6,829 nt of DNA from an uncultured Eggerthellaceae bacterium. Lineage in GTDB: Bacteria; Actinomycetota; Coriobacteriia; Coriobacteriales; Eggerthellaceae. The notes under the pieces are model-generated. The model saw nothing but the letters and a program-made list of their open reading frames with translations. It ran no database searches and was not told the DNA's origin. The stretch covers positions 1-6,829 of the forward strand of contig CAUEBO010000098.1 of NCBI GenBank assembly GCA_958454405.1, in the 5' to 3' direction. Position numbers and translations under genes: made by a program. Each line of letters opens with the position of its first letter. The first letter of the stretch is position 1. Of the stretch, positions 6,487 to 6,829 are shown in pieces.

Positions 6487-6790
6487 GGAGCGTTTCGCGC
6501 GCTTCCTCTTCTGTCGGGAACCGGCGGGTCCCGCTTTGATTCGCGAAAATGCTTACATCGAATATCGTCTGTAAAGTATCGGGAATTTGCATCTGTACAC
6601 GTTCCCGAACCTACCCGTACACTGGGTGAAAGACGGTGGTCGCCATCGGTTTTTCCTATGATCCACAGAAACGGCGAATCGCCGGGGGAGAGCTTCGGCG
6701 AACGCTTCGGGGGCCCGCTGCGGCATGCGAGGAAGGGGGGTCGGCTGGGGGCGAATTTTCCGGAAAGCATCGCTACGATAAGGAGGAGTC
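6487..6790. promoter_or_regulatory. Regulatory intergenic region before the last gene, rich in dyads
   Basis: No gene is credible here. The region is more AT-rich than its surroundings between 6540 and 6610. It contains TTCGCGAA (6540-6547); TTACA (6553-6557) with TGTAA (6570-6574); TCGGGAA (6579-6585) with TTCCCGA (6602-6608), 16 bases apart; GTACAC twice (6595-6600 and 6617-6622); and TTTCCGGAAA (6757-6766). A 5-bp stem CGGCG/CGCCG lies at 6672-6684. Possible -10 elements are TACACT (6618-6623) and TATGAT (6657-6662), neither with a good -35 at 16-18 bases, which hints at an activator-dependent promoter. The exact start of transcription is not assignable from sequence. Confidence 0.5.
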
Positions 6791-6829
6791 ATGTCAGCTG
6801 AGAAAATAGCGAGGCAGGGCCTGACGGTG
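6780..6829 (+). CDS. Start of an unidentified gene (3'-truncated), with its RBS
   Basis: A strong AAGGAGG (6780-6786) lies 4 bases before ATG 6791-6793. The frame then reads MSAEKIARQGLTV to the window edge, 13 codons without a stop. The coding part is 6791-6829; the entry includes the RBS. Too little is present to recognise a family. Its position after a TetR-type gene and a dyad-rich promoter region makes it a candidate regulatory target. It is on the same strand as tetR but separated from it by a terminator, so it is likely transcribed from its own promoter. Confidence 0.6.

Overview
This is a GC-rich bacterial window with short intergenic gaps and every supported gene on the + strand. The strong G/C third-position bias, the gene types and the palindrome-rich intergenic DNA suggest a high-GC actinobacterial gut anaerobe, most like the Coriobacteriia (Eggerthella/Gordonibacter relatives). 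That placement is an inference from style and gene content; no marker gene proves it.

Layout: (1) 1-1641 is the C-terminal ~60% of pyruvate phosphate dikinase (ppdK), cut by the left edge and closed by a strong intrinsic terminator. (2) 1880-2998 is methylthioribose-1-phosphate isomerase (mtnA), with its own sigma-70-type promoter and a short leader. (3) 3100-4143 is an HD-domain dGTPase-like dNTP triphosphohydrolase (dgt), also with its own promoter. (4) 4144-4503 holds no credible gene; it is a dense set of hairpins, an ~100-bp imperfect palindrome and repeated short modules. (5) 4541-5559 is an azlC-azlD pair for branched-chain amino acid export; the stop and start codons overlap by one base. 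The promoter lies so close to the azlC start that the mRNA is probably nearly leaderless. (6) 5779-6408 is a TetR-type regulator. Its ~130-nt leader is structured and contains a palindrome at the predicted transcription start, a hairpin that buries a Shine-Dalgarno sequence, and a 7-codon mini-ORF. A terminator overlaps its stop codon. (7) 6487-6790 is an AT-richer regulatory region full of dyads and direct repeats. It leads to the first 13 codons of an unidentified gene (6791 onward) cut by the right edge.

The genes look like separate transcription units rather than one operon: central carbon metabolism (PEP/pyruvate), methionine salvage, nucleotide-pool control, amino acid export and a local regulator. 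Only azlC-azlD is clearly co-transcribed. The regulator could control itself, the truncated downstream gene, or both.

I did not find a clearly new multi-gene system. The least explained parts are non-coding: the palindromic cluster between dgt and azlC, the tetR leader, and the repeat-bearing region before the last gene.
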